A stretch of 64,000 nucleotides of DNA from Aulostomus chinensis. Its lineage: Eukaryota; Chordata; Actinopteri; Syngnathiformes; Aulostomidae. The notes beneath the pieces are model-generated. The model did not search any database. It saw nothing but the letters and a program-made list of their open reading frames with translations, and had not been told where the DNA came from. Location: assembly GCA_037954235.1 (NCBI GenBank), contig JBBMOA010000013.1, positions 23,369,692 to 23,433,691 on the forward strand, given 5' to 3'. Position numbers and translations under genes: made by a program. Positions 13,301 to 26,500 of this stretch are shown here, piece by piece. Position 1 is the first letter of the stretch, and every line of letters starts with the position of its first letter.

Positions 13301-16300
13301 GGGCTGTTAGTTTTATTTTCGAACACAGCTGCAAAGTGTTGGAACAGCTTGAGCTTTTCACGCGTCGGTCAGTGACAGCAGAAGAGAATCATGGTGGGAT
13401 GGAAGCCGTCAAACTACTCACATGACATTCCTTCACCTGTGTGTCGCGACGACGCCTCATCCAGAACAACTTTTGTTCGACGGCTAGACGGCGCAGTGAT
13501 GATGGGGTTGTCCCATCGCTCTTTACAGTTTTAGTGAGATTTCAAGTTAAAACAAAATGTTTCTTCATCGTGGTGACGCGATTCTCATTTCTCTACTGTT
13601 GGAAGAACGTTTCTCCAGATCCCTCCAAGTCATGTGGACCCTACAAGCCCAGGGTGGCGATGAGACCCAACGAAAGAGCCCGGCATGTTGACCCACACTC
13701 CCATGACACCATCGGTAGGATATCTCACAGCTCTCCAGCTCGGCTCAGGCCTTGTATAGTTTAGCATTTAAGCAGTTATGTAAATGAGAACCAGGAAAAG
13801 AACATTTCGGGGACTGGGAAATTACAGTCTTTTTAATTTATATGGGATTAATTTCTGAGCATAAAGCTCGTGGATCATCAGGGATTATAATATAATATCT
13901 GTCAGATTTTTATGAACATATATGTTGACATGAGCACTCAAGACTCATGTTTACAATTACCTGACGGACTCCCCTGCTAATCAGCAGCAGTCTTAGCAGA
14001 GATCTGGTGCCACTCTAATTGTGATTGACAGTATTTTGTGCTGAAGCAGTTCAGTTATTTCTTATGACGCCTGGTAGGTATTTCCATTTACTCTCGTGCC
14101 ACAGTAACAAAAGATGTTTCTGAGATTGGAGATCAGGATATTTAAATTTCTAACTGCCCTTAAAATCTTCATGTAATCCCAAGAATATTTCTTGATCCGC
14201 CTTTACCAGAATCTAAGAATTTATGTTTCTGGCTACAATAAAAAATGACATCATAATTGATCCTCTTCCACGAAGGCCACCTTTCTACTGCAGATTAGAG
14301 TTTGTGGTTAATCCAGTGTTCCCTCAACTTGTGCGTGTGTGTGTGTGTGTGTGTGTGGGGGGGGTGTGTTTAAGAATGTACTGTAATGTTTCTTCTTTTC
14401 ATGAACTGAGGCTGATGGTCTTTCGTTTCTTCGCATCAGGATTGATTGCTCTTGACTGTGATGGCCATGTAGCTGCAGGCACTTCCACTAATGGACTAAC
14501 TCACAAAGTTCCCGGGTACGTAGATCATGTTGATCTCAGTTATGAGTCAAAAACAGCATCGAGACCTTGGAGAGAGCTGCAAGCACACTGGGGTCTTTTT
14601 TAGAAAGTTGTGTCTGAGTTTTCTGTGACTGCGTGTCACAAAAGGAACATAAACTATTTTTAATCCATTTCTATAATTAATTGCTGTTCTCACAGAGGTG
14701 TACAGGAATCACACATATTGACTATATTCTCTGTTGTGCTGTATTTCAATTATCTTGAAAGTCACGCAGTGCTTGTATTTAAACCCTGACCGTGTTCCTG
14801 TGGTGCAGCCGTGTTGGAGACTCTCCCATCGTGGGCGCAGGGGCGTACGCAGACAGCACGGCTGGTGCTGCAGCTGCAACTGGAGATGGTGACATCATGA
14901 TGCGCTTTCTACCCAGGTACTCCACCTTCTGAAACTGGAATTCCTCCTGAATTAAACTGTTATGTGACACCAGCACTGAAATGAATGGGAATCTAAAAGC
15001 CATAGGTCAGTTTAAATGATGCTGCACTTCAAGGTCATTGTCTTTCATGGCAGAAACGACTTCCTCTCCGGCACAAACTGTCGTGATCAGGTGGAAGGAC
15101 TTGGCACGAGTGTCGAAGCTTGACCTTGTGATGTCCAGCTCCACATTAAACACGCTGAGAGAGGGGCAGGGTGCTGAGGAAGTAGCTGCTGGAGCACTTG
15201 CAGCTTCAGCCTTGCTCGCCATCTTGGCTTCCTCCAGGAGAAAGTTGAGAGCAGCGTCCACCTTCTCTGAAGGCACCAGTGTAGATTTCTGCTCCTGCTC
15301 CAGGAGTTCTGTGAGCTTTGCGTCCCCTTTTCTCAACATGAGTTGCACGGGAGTGTGTGTGTAAAAGTGTTTAAAATGGTCAGTAGACAAGAAAGTCCGG
15401 TCCATTTTACCATATTGGATTAGGAGCGTGTGTGGAGGCATGACTGCATTTCCTCAGAATTGTCATTTATTTTCCAGAGGAGAACCTCCATATCAGTGCA
15501 GGCTTCCTACTTCCAGGCGTTCTCCTTGGGCTATTTTATTAAGCTTCGTTTATTCAAGATTGTTTGCTGTGGATACTTTGTTTCCCAGGCTTCTATTAAT
15601 ATTCACACCCAAGCTCTGGTTATTCCAATTTCCTGAGTCAACAGGGAACTATCGGAGCCGTTCAGGGTTTGCGCTTTACAAGATCTTGTTAAGGGTTGTG
15701 TATGCATATCTATTATTTGAGCTAACATGTTGTTCTTGGCAATCAAATGTTTTTTTTTTTATATGAACTTAACTGCAAATGGTGATTATTCCATTTGTAA
15801 GAGCGACGGGATAATTTCACACGCTCATTTACTTGCTGCCCTCTTGGAACTCACTATATCCAACGAGTAGATACCATGTTCATGTATTATTATTCTCATT
15901 TGGCCTTTTCCCCACTTTAAAGTACAATACTTTTACTAAGAAAATTGCAAACTTGTTATTTACTGTTTTCAACATTTTTGCCAGAGGCTATGGCATTAAT
16001 GGCGCCGACAGTGGAGTGTCGAGAGCACATTATGTGCGTTAGAGGTGGTGGTAAATCTTATTAACTCGTGAACACCAGAAAAGTAGCGTCAGAACTGTCT
16101 TTCAGTCTTTCCACTCCCACATGTCAGAGAGTGAAGTTGAGATATTAGGTTTTAATATTTAATCTGTGTTTGAGACGTTTTTGCTTGAACCAGATTCCTC
16201 CCACAAGCATAATCTCCAGCACATCCCTGTCATCATCCTGGTTGGTGTCCTTGACAGCACTCATTAGTTTGCCTCATGTGTGCTTCACATAATCCTGCCA

Positions 16301-17224
16301 ACAGTTACTTGGCGGTGGAGCTGATGAGGGCCGGGGCAGATCCCTCAGCCGCCTGCAAGTCGGCCATTTCCAGGATCAAGAGGCATTACTCGGAATTCTT
16401 TGGGGCCATCATCTGTGCTAACACAACAGGCCATTATGGTGAGTGTGTGGCTCCACAAATCCAGAGCTGCTGCCAAAAGCACCCAAACACTATCAAAAAC
16501 CGAGATGTAGATGAATACTTATTGACATGGTCCTTTTTGTTGTTGCTGTAAAAAGCATTTGCTCTTAATGAATGTATCACTCACCTAAAGGCACATTAAA
16601 TGACTTAACTTTGATTTCCCAAATCTGATAGAACAAACGCAGCGAGAGCTGAGCCTCCTCGGCTGGGGAAGTGCTGAGGGAGAACATATGTTAGGGTTGG
16701 CTTCCTATTTTAAATCGTAACAACACAGCAACTTTAAAATCATGAAAATGATCAGCAAGAACAATTTAATTCATACACACAGAATCATCAAATTGATGGC
16801 TGTCCATGTGTCTGGGTTAAATGAACGAAGTATTTTAGCGAAAATAAATGGATACCTATACAAATTGTATTGCAAGGTAGACTTTAAATACTTCAGTTTT
16901 CTTTACAAGCCATATTGCTGAGCACTCCTTCCAACCAAAACACTTGTTTGGTCAGAAAAGTGTTGAGCAGGTGCAACCACAGGGATTTAATCAAGAGTTT
17001 AACATTCACATGGCAGGCATACTGGCAGAAAACCAGTGAAAAAAAAACAGTTTACACAAGGCCTTAAGGAAACAGAATATTAATTTTATGTAAATCCCCC
17101 CCCCCCTTTTTTATCTCCAACAGGTGCAGCTTGTAACAAAGTCCCTGGCTTGTCCCAGTTTCACTACATGGTGTCAAACTCTGAGTCAAACACGCCACTC
17201 CAGAAATCTGTGGATTGTTTTTAA
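8760..17224 (+). CDS. aga: Aspartylglucosaminidase (N4-(beta-N-acetylglucosaminyl)-L-asparaginase), complete, 9 exons
   Basis: AGA is a lysosomal Ntn-hydrolase that cleaves the GlcNAc-asparagine bond in the last steps of N-glycoprotein breakdown. Exons: 8760-8865, 10725-10878, 11233-11345, 11911-12023, 13606-13714, 14440-14515, 14809-14916, 16305-16438, 17124-17224. All introns are GT-AG and phases match, giving 337 aa against about 346 in human. A hydrophobic leader covers residues 1-18, followed by the family motif NTWPFRNAT (25-33). The autoproteolysis site SHDTIG puts the catalytic nucleophile at Thr197 (human Thr206). Other active-site residues are present: Thr215 in GTSTNG, Arg225 and Asp228 in RVGDSP, and Thr248-Gly249. 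Cys156 and Cys172 correspond to the human Cys163-Cys179 disulfide hit by the Finnish aspartylglucosaminuria mutation. No break is seen, so it should be functional. The ATG is the only one preceding the leader. NEIL3 lies tail to tail downstream. Confidence 0.97.
9815..9945. repeat. Compound (TA)n(CA)n(TA)n microsatellite in AGA intron 1
   Basis: Alternating TA, then CA, then TA runs with scattered CATA interruptions, all within the first AGA intron. Confidence 0.9.
10328..10353. repeat. (TA)n microsatellite in AGA intron 1
   Basis: About 13 uninterrupted TA units. Confidence 0.9.
10457..10508. repeat. 22-bp inverted repeat with 8-nt loop in AGA intron 1
   Basis: The left arm 10457-10478 pairs with the right arm 10487-10508 at 21 of 22 positions around the loop AGTGCCCA. 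The arms contain GGTCACTGATCCCTTA. It could be a MITE core, a microRNA-like hairpin or a cruciform site. The sequence alone does not decide. Confidence 0.7.
14333..14368. repeat. (GT)n plus G-run in AGA intron 5
   Basis: A short GT run ending in eight G residues, about 70 bp upstream of the exon 6 acceptor. Confidence 0.85.
15007..15441 (-). CDS. Unidentified 144-codon intronless ORF nested antisense in AGA intron 7
   Basis: The frame starts at an ATG with an in-frame TGA five codons upstream and ends at TGA. The protein is charged and helix-prone in its first half (LRKGDAKLTELLEQEQKSTL, then EKVDAALNFLLEEAKMASKA), has an Ala/Ser/Pro linker, then a mixed segment containing FNVELDITRSSFDTRAKSFH. 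The DNA is richer in GC and in G/C third positions than the flanking intron. I do not recognise the family; a faint HFKHFY similarity to the N-terminal part of MAD2L1BP is too weak to use. It could be a processed retrocopy, a real nested gene, or chance. No AATAAA is evident close downstream and no terminal poly(A) remnant was found. Confidence 0.3.
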   Translation of the reverse strand: MPPHTLLIQYGKMDRTFLSTDHFKHFYTHTPVQLMLRKGDAKLTELLEQEQKSTLVPSEKVDAALNFLLEEAKMASKAEAASAPAATSSAPCPSLSVFNVELDITRSSFDTRAKSFHLITTVCAGEEVVSAMKDNDLEVQHHLN

Positions 17225-17322
17225 ATTAATTATGGTTGTCTATTATTTTGTTTCTGTTTGAAATTAATCACCAGAGCACAAGCTGTTTCTGCAGGTTTTA
17301 TTATATGAATGTTATTTAGAGA

Positions 17323-17328
17323 AATAAA
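17323..17328 (+). promoter_or_regulatory. AGA poly(A) signal AATAAA
   Basis: This is the first canonical AATAAA after the AGA stop codon, 98 nt downstream, and implies a 3' UTR of roughly 120 nt. A T-rich stretch follows within 20 nt, as expected for a cleavage region. Confidence 0.65.
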
Positions 17329-17367
17329 TGTTTTGAAATTTTAATTATTACTGCTTTGTTCAGGTTC

Positions 17368-17373
17368 TTTATT
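17368..17373 (-). promoter_or_regulatory. NEIL3 poly(A) signal AATAAA
   Basis: TTTATT on the + strand is AATAAA on the NEIL3 strand, 152 nt beyond the NEIL3 stop codon. A second copy at 17302-17297 could serve as an alternative and would make the transcript overlap the AGA 3' end. Confidence 0.55.
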
Positions 17374-17524
17374 ACGTTCCTGAAGCTTCCTTGTGATAAC
17401 CATTGCAGATAGATAAGATAAAATACACACAAAGCACGCACACCTGATTGGGTTCAGTACTTTAGTCCAAATGAACATGTAGAGATGCGGGTTTCTTTTC
17501 ATGCTGTTGTGTTGCTACACCTCC

Positions 17525-20500
17525 TCAGCAGCCAGGCAGGATAGAAACACCAGGTCCATTCTCTGCCCACTGGAAGAAGCCACACTGTTTGTCCTTTTGA
17601 AAGCTGCAGGTGTAGAAATTCCGGCCGTTGTTGGGTCCTAGTTTCAGGACCGTTCTCATTAAACATCGTTTCCCGTGGTGACAAGAAGGGAAGTGCAAGT
17701 CCGCCCACTGCAAGAGAGAAACGTTTGACCAAAAAAAACTGACAAATTTGATGCTAAGTCCAATTTTGTAGACAGGGAAAAGCTAAAGCTAAGTTATTTT
17801 CGAGGATACACTGCCACAGAGATGAGGTTCTCTCCATTTTCACCTCAAAGAAGTTGCACTTTGTCTCCCTGGGAAGGGAGCAGGTGTAAAACTGCCGTCC
17901 CTTATTCTCCCCGTCCTTGTGGACCAATCTGAGAACAGCTGGACGGCGATGGGATGTACAACGAGGGGCGCTGGGACTGGAGGAGCCAGAGCTTTTGACT
18001 GTCTCCCCACTTCTGTCAGAGCGCGTGGAAGAGAAAACATATTAGTTTGAATAAAATACAAGAATATGTGTCACATCAACCCTATTAGTGAGAAAACAAC
18101 CTCCCCTCAACCATATTTGATGGTGTGTGTCTACGGTAGCAATTCAGTCTCAACTTTAACAATGCTGCAAAAACCAAATTCCATAGTTGGATGCTTTTTT
18201 TTATCCCACAAATCTCCCTGAAGTTGCAAAAACTCCACTTCTTCATGAATAGCCAAGTGAGGGTTTCACTCACCCTGAGCTGGGGGTTCCTCTCTGAGCA
18301 TTGTTACTGGGAACAGGACTGTGATCAATTCTCATTTTCTTGGATGGCTGACTGTAGGAGGCCAGTGAGTCCCCATTGGAGAGCTCAGCACTTTGCTTCT
18401 GCCAGCCACCAGAGGCATAATTGGGGCTTGTTGTCCCTTGGCAGACGCTGTATTTATACAAACCCCGCTCTGCCGCCAAGGAATTCAAATGACTGCCGGC
18501 TGGGGAGAGTGGGGAGTTTACAGGCTTTGGCTTCTTGCTCAAGTCAGAGAAAACAAGGGTGGAAGTCCCAAAAGCAGACCTCCAGTTGACTTTGAGCTCC
18601 TCTTGTGGTTTCTTGAAGGCAGTGCATGGGTATCTAATCAAATCAGCGGTGAAGGGTGGTGCTTCAGTGCTTATATCACCTTTGTGGACTGTGGAGATGA
18701 AACCGGGGTCAGAAACTCATTTCAGGAACAGCAGAATAATCGAATGCAGTGGCTGCTCTCATAAAAATGCAGGTTTTTGTTTGCATTAAGTGGTTAGCTC
18801 ACCATAAAAATTTACCAGTAAGCAGCAGAGTGCAGAGCTGTACAGTCTAAACAAAATGTTTTGTGCTGATGATGCCCTTGTGCATAATTTGGTGTAATGT
18901 GACCCCATAAGAAAGTGCTTCCAGTAATGGTGGACTAAAATGCCAGACGTAAATAACAAGGTGACAGCTTGAAAGAAGCATTGCTCTCTCCTCCCTTGAC
19001 AGCCACCATTAATGTTCCCTTGAGCAAACCACTTTACCCCCCAAGTATAATCAGTACAAGAAAACAGAGAAATACAATGAAACAATTCAAAACTGGGTAT
19101 TCATGGCAGCTGATATCAGCTTTGTGAAGAAATGCAACTTTCTCACACGTATCAGTTGCAATAATGACTGTGAACCGTTAACATGGAACTGTCGGTTGTG
19201 AGAGGAGTCTTTAGAGTCGCAGGCACAAGATGAATTGTTAGAAGGAGCAGTGTGTAGAAATACGGGGTTGAATTTTGGCAGAAGGGGAACACACTTCTCA
19301 TGCCTATGTATTCGCATCGTCACAGCACTGCAACAGACACCGATTCCGCGGAACAAATATCCGCCGCTTTTACCAACATTCAAGTCTTTCCGTGTGAGCC
19401 TCATCACTACAAATAAGTAACAAGAGTGTCAGTCCAGCTCCATGAGGCATTTTATACCATATTTTGTGTTGTGAGAAGTTTGAGAACCCAGGTTTTCACA
19501 AATATAACGCCATGCTCATCAATCATGAAGCCCATTGTAGACTCTCCCACACACTTGGCAAGGGAGGGGCGAGGCTCGGCTGCATTGCGAGATGTCACCA
19601 GATCTGACACTGGGTCCTTAAGATGTGGTTTATTTTAAACTTGATAGTGGGATTCTGAATATTTCACTCACCCTCCGGTCTGGCAGTGAAGCAGGCATCG
19701 CAGGCTTTTGCTGCAGGCTGATTGATGAGTGTGCAGAGTTGACAGGCCCAATCTTCTTCCTCCTTCTTCGCCACGCTGTCATTGGTTCCCTCACTGTAGG
19801 CCCACCCAATCAGAGAGTTCCTGACAGGAAGTTTGCTGAAAAAAGGAGAAATGAGACCAACAATTGTTGAAATGTCATGCACTGCAGCAGAAATAGAAGG
19901 CTTTGCTTGAATTGTAGTAACCACAGTTCTTAAAGTGCAAAACAACTTCGGCTGAAGAGTATTAATGGTACAGATGCAACTGATGTTTGAGACAATTTGT
20001 ACAATAATAACCACACATATTTTAGTTAAGGCTCACATTCGGGCCGTTTTGGATTGAATATTTCAATGCCTCTAAAACCAGGAATCTGCATTTTGCCTAA
20101 TACTGTCAGAACCTTGATAATGTTGTACCCTGCTGTCATTAATGAGGGAAGCTCGATGTATCAATGTTAGAAATTTCACCAGATTTGTATCAAGAGAGAC
20201 TAAATATTACATTACAACCCAGGCTCAGCACAAGAGTTGAATTAAACATCTCAAACTACTGACTCAAATGACTAGAAAGCACCAGCCATTATCAGCTTTA
20301 CCACAGGACTGTTGGATTTGATGGACTTCGAGGAAAAAGGGGTATGACGCCATACCGTGCAATGTGTCATTAATGAGATTTACTTGTGAAGTCAGTTTAT
20401 TTAAGTGCAGAACAACTCCAGAATCATTTCCATGGTGTTTTTGCAAATAAATATCCTCAATAACAACAGCAATAAACCAAATAAATGACAAATAATTCAA

Positions 20501-23500
20501 CCATGACTGTACCTGGTCATGAATCGGAAGAAAAGTTTTAGTAAATATTTGCATTTTGAGCAGGACATGAAGACCTGCCAGAAGGCAACATGTTTCATTT
20601 AACTGCTGCTAGCGTTCAAATTAGTGTTCTGACACAAAGCTACACTGTGTTTGACAAGAAGGCAAATCTGCAATGCCAACAGTCATGGAGGGGAAAAGTA
20701 GCAGCGAGCCTTCAGGAAACTTTCCACAGACTGCTTTATCAGCTGTGTAATGTGTTGTATGGGCTTTGGGCTCAACCCCTCACAAAGCTTTGCTCAAACA
20801 TAACCCAGGAGGTGTTGAGTCTGTGCCCTGCTTGGCAAACACAGCCTTATATGCACATTAATTTCCCCCCCCCCCATAACACTTCCCGCTCCCTGCCAAG
20901 CCCATCTGCCTGCAAAGATGCCCTCTTCGAATGTGAATGTATTATCTAACAAGCTTTACAAGTTTCTCTGAAAAGAGAGAGAGAGAGAAAAAAAAAGCTT
21001 TTGTTCAGGCACAAAATTTGGACGAATCAAAGCATATGAGGGATGCATGGTAATACCAGCACATCCTTGTAACTGCAGATAGCAGTAAGTTTTGAAAATG
21101 TTGGCATTGGCCTGATGGCGGATATTTATATCGGTTGTTTAGCAAAATCTCCTCATGTTTGCTCATCATCTGTTGTTTATGAGAAAATTATGCTGTCAAT
21201 AGCATTCATGTGATTTTTCCAAATGTTCTGCAAATAAAAAAAAAACATGACTTTTTCCAAATTCACAATGTTTACATGTGATCTTCAGTTGTGAATATCA
21301 CAGAAACCTGTTTTAATAGAGTTGAATAAATACTGGCAATAATACAGTACAGCGCCTCCCTAGTATTAATATTTTGTCTAACTAGCCTGCAAAAAGTTGA
21401 GGTTTTATCATATATTGACGACACCTTTCACACAGAGGGGAAGACAAATCAACTACTCACACGAGGTGAAAGCTTGTCGTGCCAATCAATTCGCTATATT
21501 TTACGATGACGTCTACCGCGACTACTGCCTGGTTCAATTACAAAAAACACCACTGATATCAAACGTCATTGGAGGACCGGCCCCAACAGGAGTGAACGCA
21601 TGACAATAGCCTCTGAGTTTTAGTGCACAAGGCTTTCTACCTTATGTCGACCCCGCTGGGATCTCCCTTCTGACAGCGCTCACAGAAGTAAGTCATCCTG
21701 CTGTTGTCTCCAAGACGACAGACTGTGATGACATGAAAGCATTGGCAGCACTGGGGACGCTTGTAGACTTTGTAATGTTTGTATAGAGGAGAGCCAGATT
21801 TGCGACACTGATGGAGACAAGGGCAGACAAGAGTGAATAGAAAGGCAAGGATAAAGACATTCACCTTTCTTTACATGTCTATTATGCACGGAGGGATAAA
21901 ATATCATCTGTAAGCACACAGACTCTGACTTTCACACTCCTTCGCCGGCAATACAGGAAGTAAGATGAGGCCATTAGTGCAAATCTACTGAAATGAGCTT
22001 TCAGCTAAATATATGGCTATCCTAAAATGTGCACACAGATCCTTTAGGTGAACAACAAACTGTAACACACAGTGTTGGTGATTACATACAAGCGTCTAAC
22101 CTTGTAAAAGAGGAGAGTGAAATCACGTGTCATCTTCACCAGGTGGTGGATCTGCTCATCTGACAGCTGCTCAACCTGAGGATGAAGCCGTTCACAGCCA
22201 GAATACACAAACCAGCTTTCATAGTGCCTCATCTCAGAAGCAGAGATGAAGAAAATCAAAGCCAGAAAAACAAACAATATAGGCATCTAGACCAGGGGTT
22301 TTCAGAATGAGATGGTGGGCTTCCCTTGAGACGGGGGTTGGGACTAAATTGCTGCCTTACATCACTTACAGTTTATTTCCTGGATGCCTATGAAGGATCG
22401 TTATGCTATTTCAGAGTACACGGAAATACATGAAAATGGTCTGTCTTCAGTCATTACTTTAGTTAGTTTCTAGATCCTGGAAAATGGAGCAAAAGTCAAA
22501 TCCCCCCAAAACTACTTACCTTAACCATAATAAGGCTGTTCTGCAACATGTCCTTTTGATAACTACTGCTCTCACCTCAATTCACAGCATCTCCCCTTAA
22601 ACTGTTTGGATCTGCCCTGTGCGCGTGCATGCGTGCGTGCGTGCGGGGTGGGGGTTTACCTCCCACTTTGAAAAATCTCTGATATTAACAACAATAAAAA
22701 TCCTGGACATGAAATGAAAAGCTGGATTTAAAAATGATGCAAAAAAGACAAATCACTACAAAAATCGACTCCCTAAACCTGCAGCTTTGACAGCGAGTAC
22801 CTGACATTCAGCCTATAGTTACAAAAAAAAAAAATTCCAATCACACTCTACTTGTAGGTCTTTCAGGGGGCTCTGCTATAGAGGAGAAGCTCATAAAGAT
22901 TCAGAAGTTCAGAAAAAGAAGAGGCCAAAAGTCTTTGATTGATGTTTTGCTTCAATATGCCACTCGAAAAGAAGGTGGGTGAAATAGAAGTTTTACCCTG
23001 CCAGTCAGAGTCACTCGCTGTCACCAGAGAGGTCATCCTGGAACTCTGCGTCTCTTTTATTGTTTGTTTAATCAGACTACTCTAACGTGTCAAAAGTAAT
23101 GAAAAGCATTAGATTCCTTCAGCTCTTTATATATGCATTAAAAATCAGATAAAAGTGGAGATGTATTCACAAGAACACAAGAAAATTTTGCATTTCCAAA
23201 CTGAGAAGAAGAACTGGCATGTCTGTGCCGCACTGCGCTTGTTTGTCTTTTCTCTACTTCACCTCCTCATTGCAATGCATCACTCAATAATACAGGGGCT
23301 TAGACTTTTTCACAGAGGGTTGTCGTGCATTTTTACCCTCTTTTCTCTTTCTCTGCTGAACACAATCCATCATCTTCTTCATACCTTCACGGCTGGGTGT
23401 AAGCCTGAGTCGAACAGGGCTTCGTTTTTAATAATGTTGCCGACTCCCGGCATGACAGCCTGGTCAAGGAGAACGTCACAGAGCATCCTGCTTTTTTGGC

Positions 23501-26500
23501 TCCTCACTGCCTCCTCTGAACAAGAGAAGCTGAACTTGGGAGAGCACACATCCAGACTCTCCAGAGCTCTCACCCTCTGCTCGCAGTCCTCCGTCAGCCT
23601 GCAAACACACGCTTGTCTGTAAGAATCCTTGGAACATACAACTGCTGCAAGTGCAAGTGTGCCACAAGGTCACGTGGGGCCTGAGGTTATACATTTCAAA
23701 ATTGCTTCTTTAATATATTCTGTTTCAGTTTGACTGCGACGAGATGGAGGAGCATAGGTGACATTTTCAGACAATAGAAATAAATATCTGTCTCCTGAAC
23801 AATACAGCTGGACCTCAAAATAAATGATGAGGGCAAATGTTGAGTCCAAAGTCTGTGTTTTTCATGCAGCCAACAGCTACTGACTGCAGAGAGAGCTGAA
23901 GACATGCAAGAGACTCAAACCCAAGATGAGCATCGGTAACAATACTGCTAACTTACACACAACAATTCAATATTTGAAAAAAAAAAAAAAAAAATCACCT
24001 GGTCTGTCGTGATATGATTTCGCTGAGGGATCCAAGGTGTTTTTGTTTTTTTTTTGCCAAAATCTGATATCACAATATTTTATAAGTGGTTTTGGCTGAT
24101 TGTCAATGTTATCTATATATAGAAACATGTTTATATTATATTAACAACGACCAATATCTATAGATACTGATGACATGCCAATATGATTGTGCGTCACTGA
24201 TTGTTTGTATTCCATTCAGGGTCCTGCGATCAATAGGAGACAGAATACGCTCATTGACACAATCATTTACTATACAATCAAGTTTAAAAAAAAATTCTAA
24301 AATTTAGTGAACTATTTTTTTCCCCCCTGAGCTCCAAAAACACAACACTGAAATTGTTGACCAGAAATTAAAAAAAAAAAAAATTATAAAAATAAAATGC
24401 AACGGGTGGCGTGACATCAATTGTTTCACTGTCAGTCAACAACTGCTGAGGGAATGAAGAGGGGATGCAGGAGAGGGCGGGCGGTGGGAACACTTCTATT
24501 TCAGCTAGGAAGCAGGAGTCATGTCACTCAACGAGAGCAAGTAATGTCAAGGAAGACAAAACAGAACGACGCAACAACAACAACGACGACGCCATATCAC
24601 TGATGCCAAAAATGAAATATGTGGGCTTCATATTGAGATGTATCTGTGCCGTCTGAATGGATGTGGTAGTAACGTTCCTATTAAACTCGTCGTGTCTTGA
24701 TGCATCAGTGAATCTTTACACCCTGAAAGTCGAGGCTGGGTTGGTGTTCCTGGTACCTTATTTCCACAGTGCTGTCAAAAAAGCAGACAACGTCGTTAGT
24801 CAGATGTATTTCCAGCACCGGGATGGAGCCGTTCCTCTCCTTCCTCTCAGCAGGGTTGATTCGCATTGATCCATTCATACCGAAGTGGACTCTAAAAGAT
24901 GATAGGATGGGGAGACAAAAAAAAAAGAAAAGAAAAAAAGAGTCAAGCTAGGATGTCTCAATTCATTGAACAATAGAAAACAAAAGGAGAATTCGATGGC
25001 CTGGCTGAGAGAACCTCCACAAGGTTTCATAGAAATATCACAAGTTTCATCCCAGAAGATGCTGTGGAACCCACAACCTGTCTGATTAAACCGGCTGATA
25101 CAGCACCTCAACTTTCTCACCATAGTTCCAACTGGGCCGGGTGGTAAAACGATATCTGCTGTGATAAACAGAATATAAACTCATCAGCAGCGAATGATGT
25201 TAAGGTACTCAATGGTACAGTGGTCGATGTGTCAAAGTACCCTTTTAAATTAAACATTGTGGCGCTGCAGAAACACGCTGCCGTCGTATTTACAGACCTT
25301 CTCCAAGCAAAAATCCTAAGATGATACAGATCCTCTCTCCAAAAAAAAATTTAAAAATCACAGCATTATCATTTTAATATCAGTGTCTACCAATGAAAAC
25401 CAGAATAACGATGCAAAAAGTAAGATTCTCTATAAAAAAAAAAAAAATCACAAATCCTATTTCACTTAGACATTTTTCAAAATGATGCAGCACTATGGAG
25501 AGTTACATGGCTTAATACGATTTAAAAAAAAAAAAAAGAGTAACCGAAAGAGACTTTCTTAGCCAATCTTACACACTCTACTCTGCATGTTCCTGTCAGG
25601 CCATGACTTTCCCAAAAACTTCAGGCTGTATGCTTTTTCTGAAAGCTTTTCTCAGTCAAGAAATGACTAATTTTTTTTTTAAATTCCATGCCTGGATTAG
25701 TTAAAACCAGAGGTTCCTCAATAGATTAAATCGTTCAGTCAGAATGAATGACATTTCAATTAAAGACAACAAAAATATAATTTAACCCTTGAGGCTCGTC
25801 TTTTCTCTGCAAAGAATAAGCAACACAAGCAAAATTAAGGTCAGAAGAAATAAAAGATATGAAAAAAAAACAATTAGGGATGCTCTAGCAGAACAGAAAA
25901 TTGAATGTTTTGGTCCATATGCAAAGATGTGTGTGTGTGTGTATATATATCTATATATCTATATATAGATATATATACCTAGCCAGCGTGATTAGCGATT
26001 CATCCTTCAAGTCACAAAAATCTGACTTTTTCTTGATGCATCAGTGAATCTTTACACCCTTTCAAATTATAACAGGTACAACAGAGATTTGTGCCCCTGC
26101 TAAATATCAAGGAGGCGAATCTCTTATTTTGGCAGTTTGACCAGTAAATATTGAGTTTGCTTCATGTTAACACCACAGTTTTGAACTTAGTGAACAAGCT
26201 ATATGTACAATTGCTAACAGTCTGTGACGTCATACCTCAATGCTCTTGAGCCAAAATACATGAAGAGCTCCTTCCCCAAGGTTTCAACACCGGTGTAAGA
26301 ACAACCGCTCAGACTGTCAAAGGCATTTCCTTCGCTGCTGTTCTTCTGAAACCAGACACGAGATGTGTGATTTGAATAAGATGAATAAACTCAACACAGC
26401 TTCTCACCGTCAACCTCCCTGCGTGTAAAACAACAATTACCGTCGGTGTAGCCAAGCTACCTCTGACGCGTTTTAATCGCTGTCGTTTTTGCACTTTAGA

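Noticed and set aside
18191..18764. Three overlapping + strand frames of 120-130 codons
   Set aside because: They lie antisense to NEIL3 exon 8 and show no homology.
23155..23622. 155-codon + strand open frame
   Set aside because: It is the antisense shadow of NEIL3 exon 4 (23598-23385), which has clear homology and correct splice sites on the - strand.
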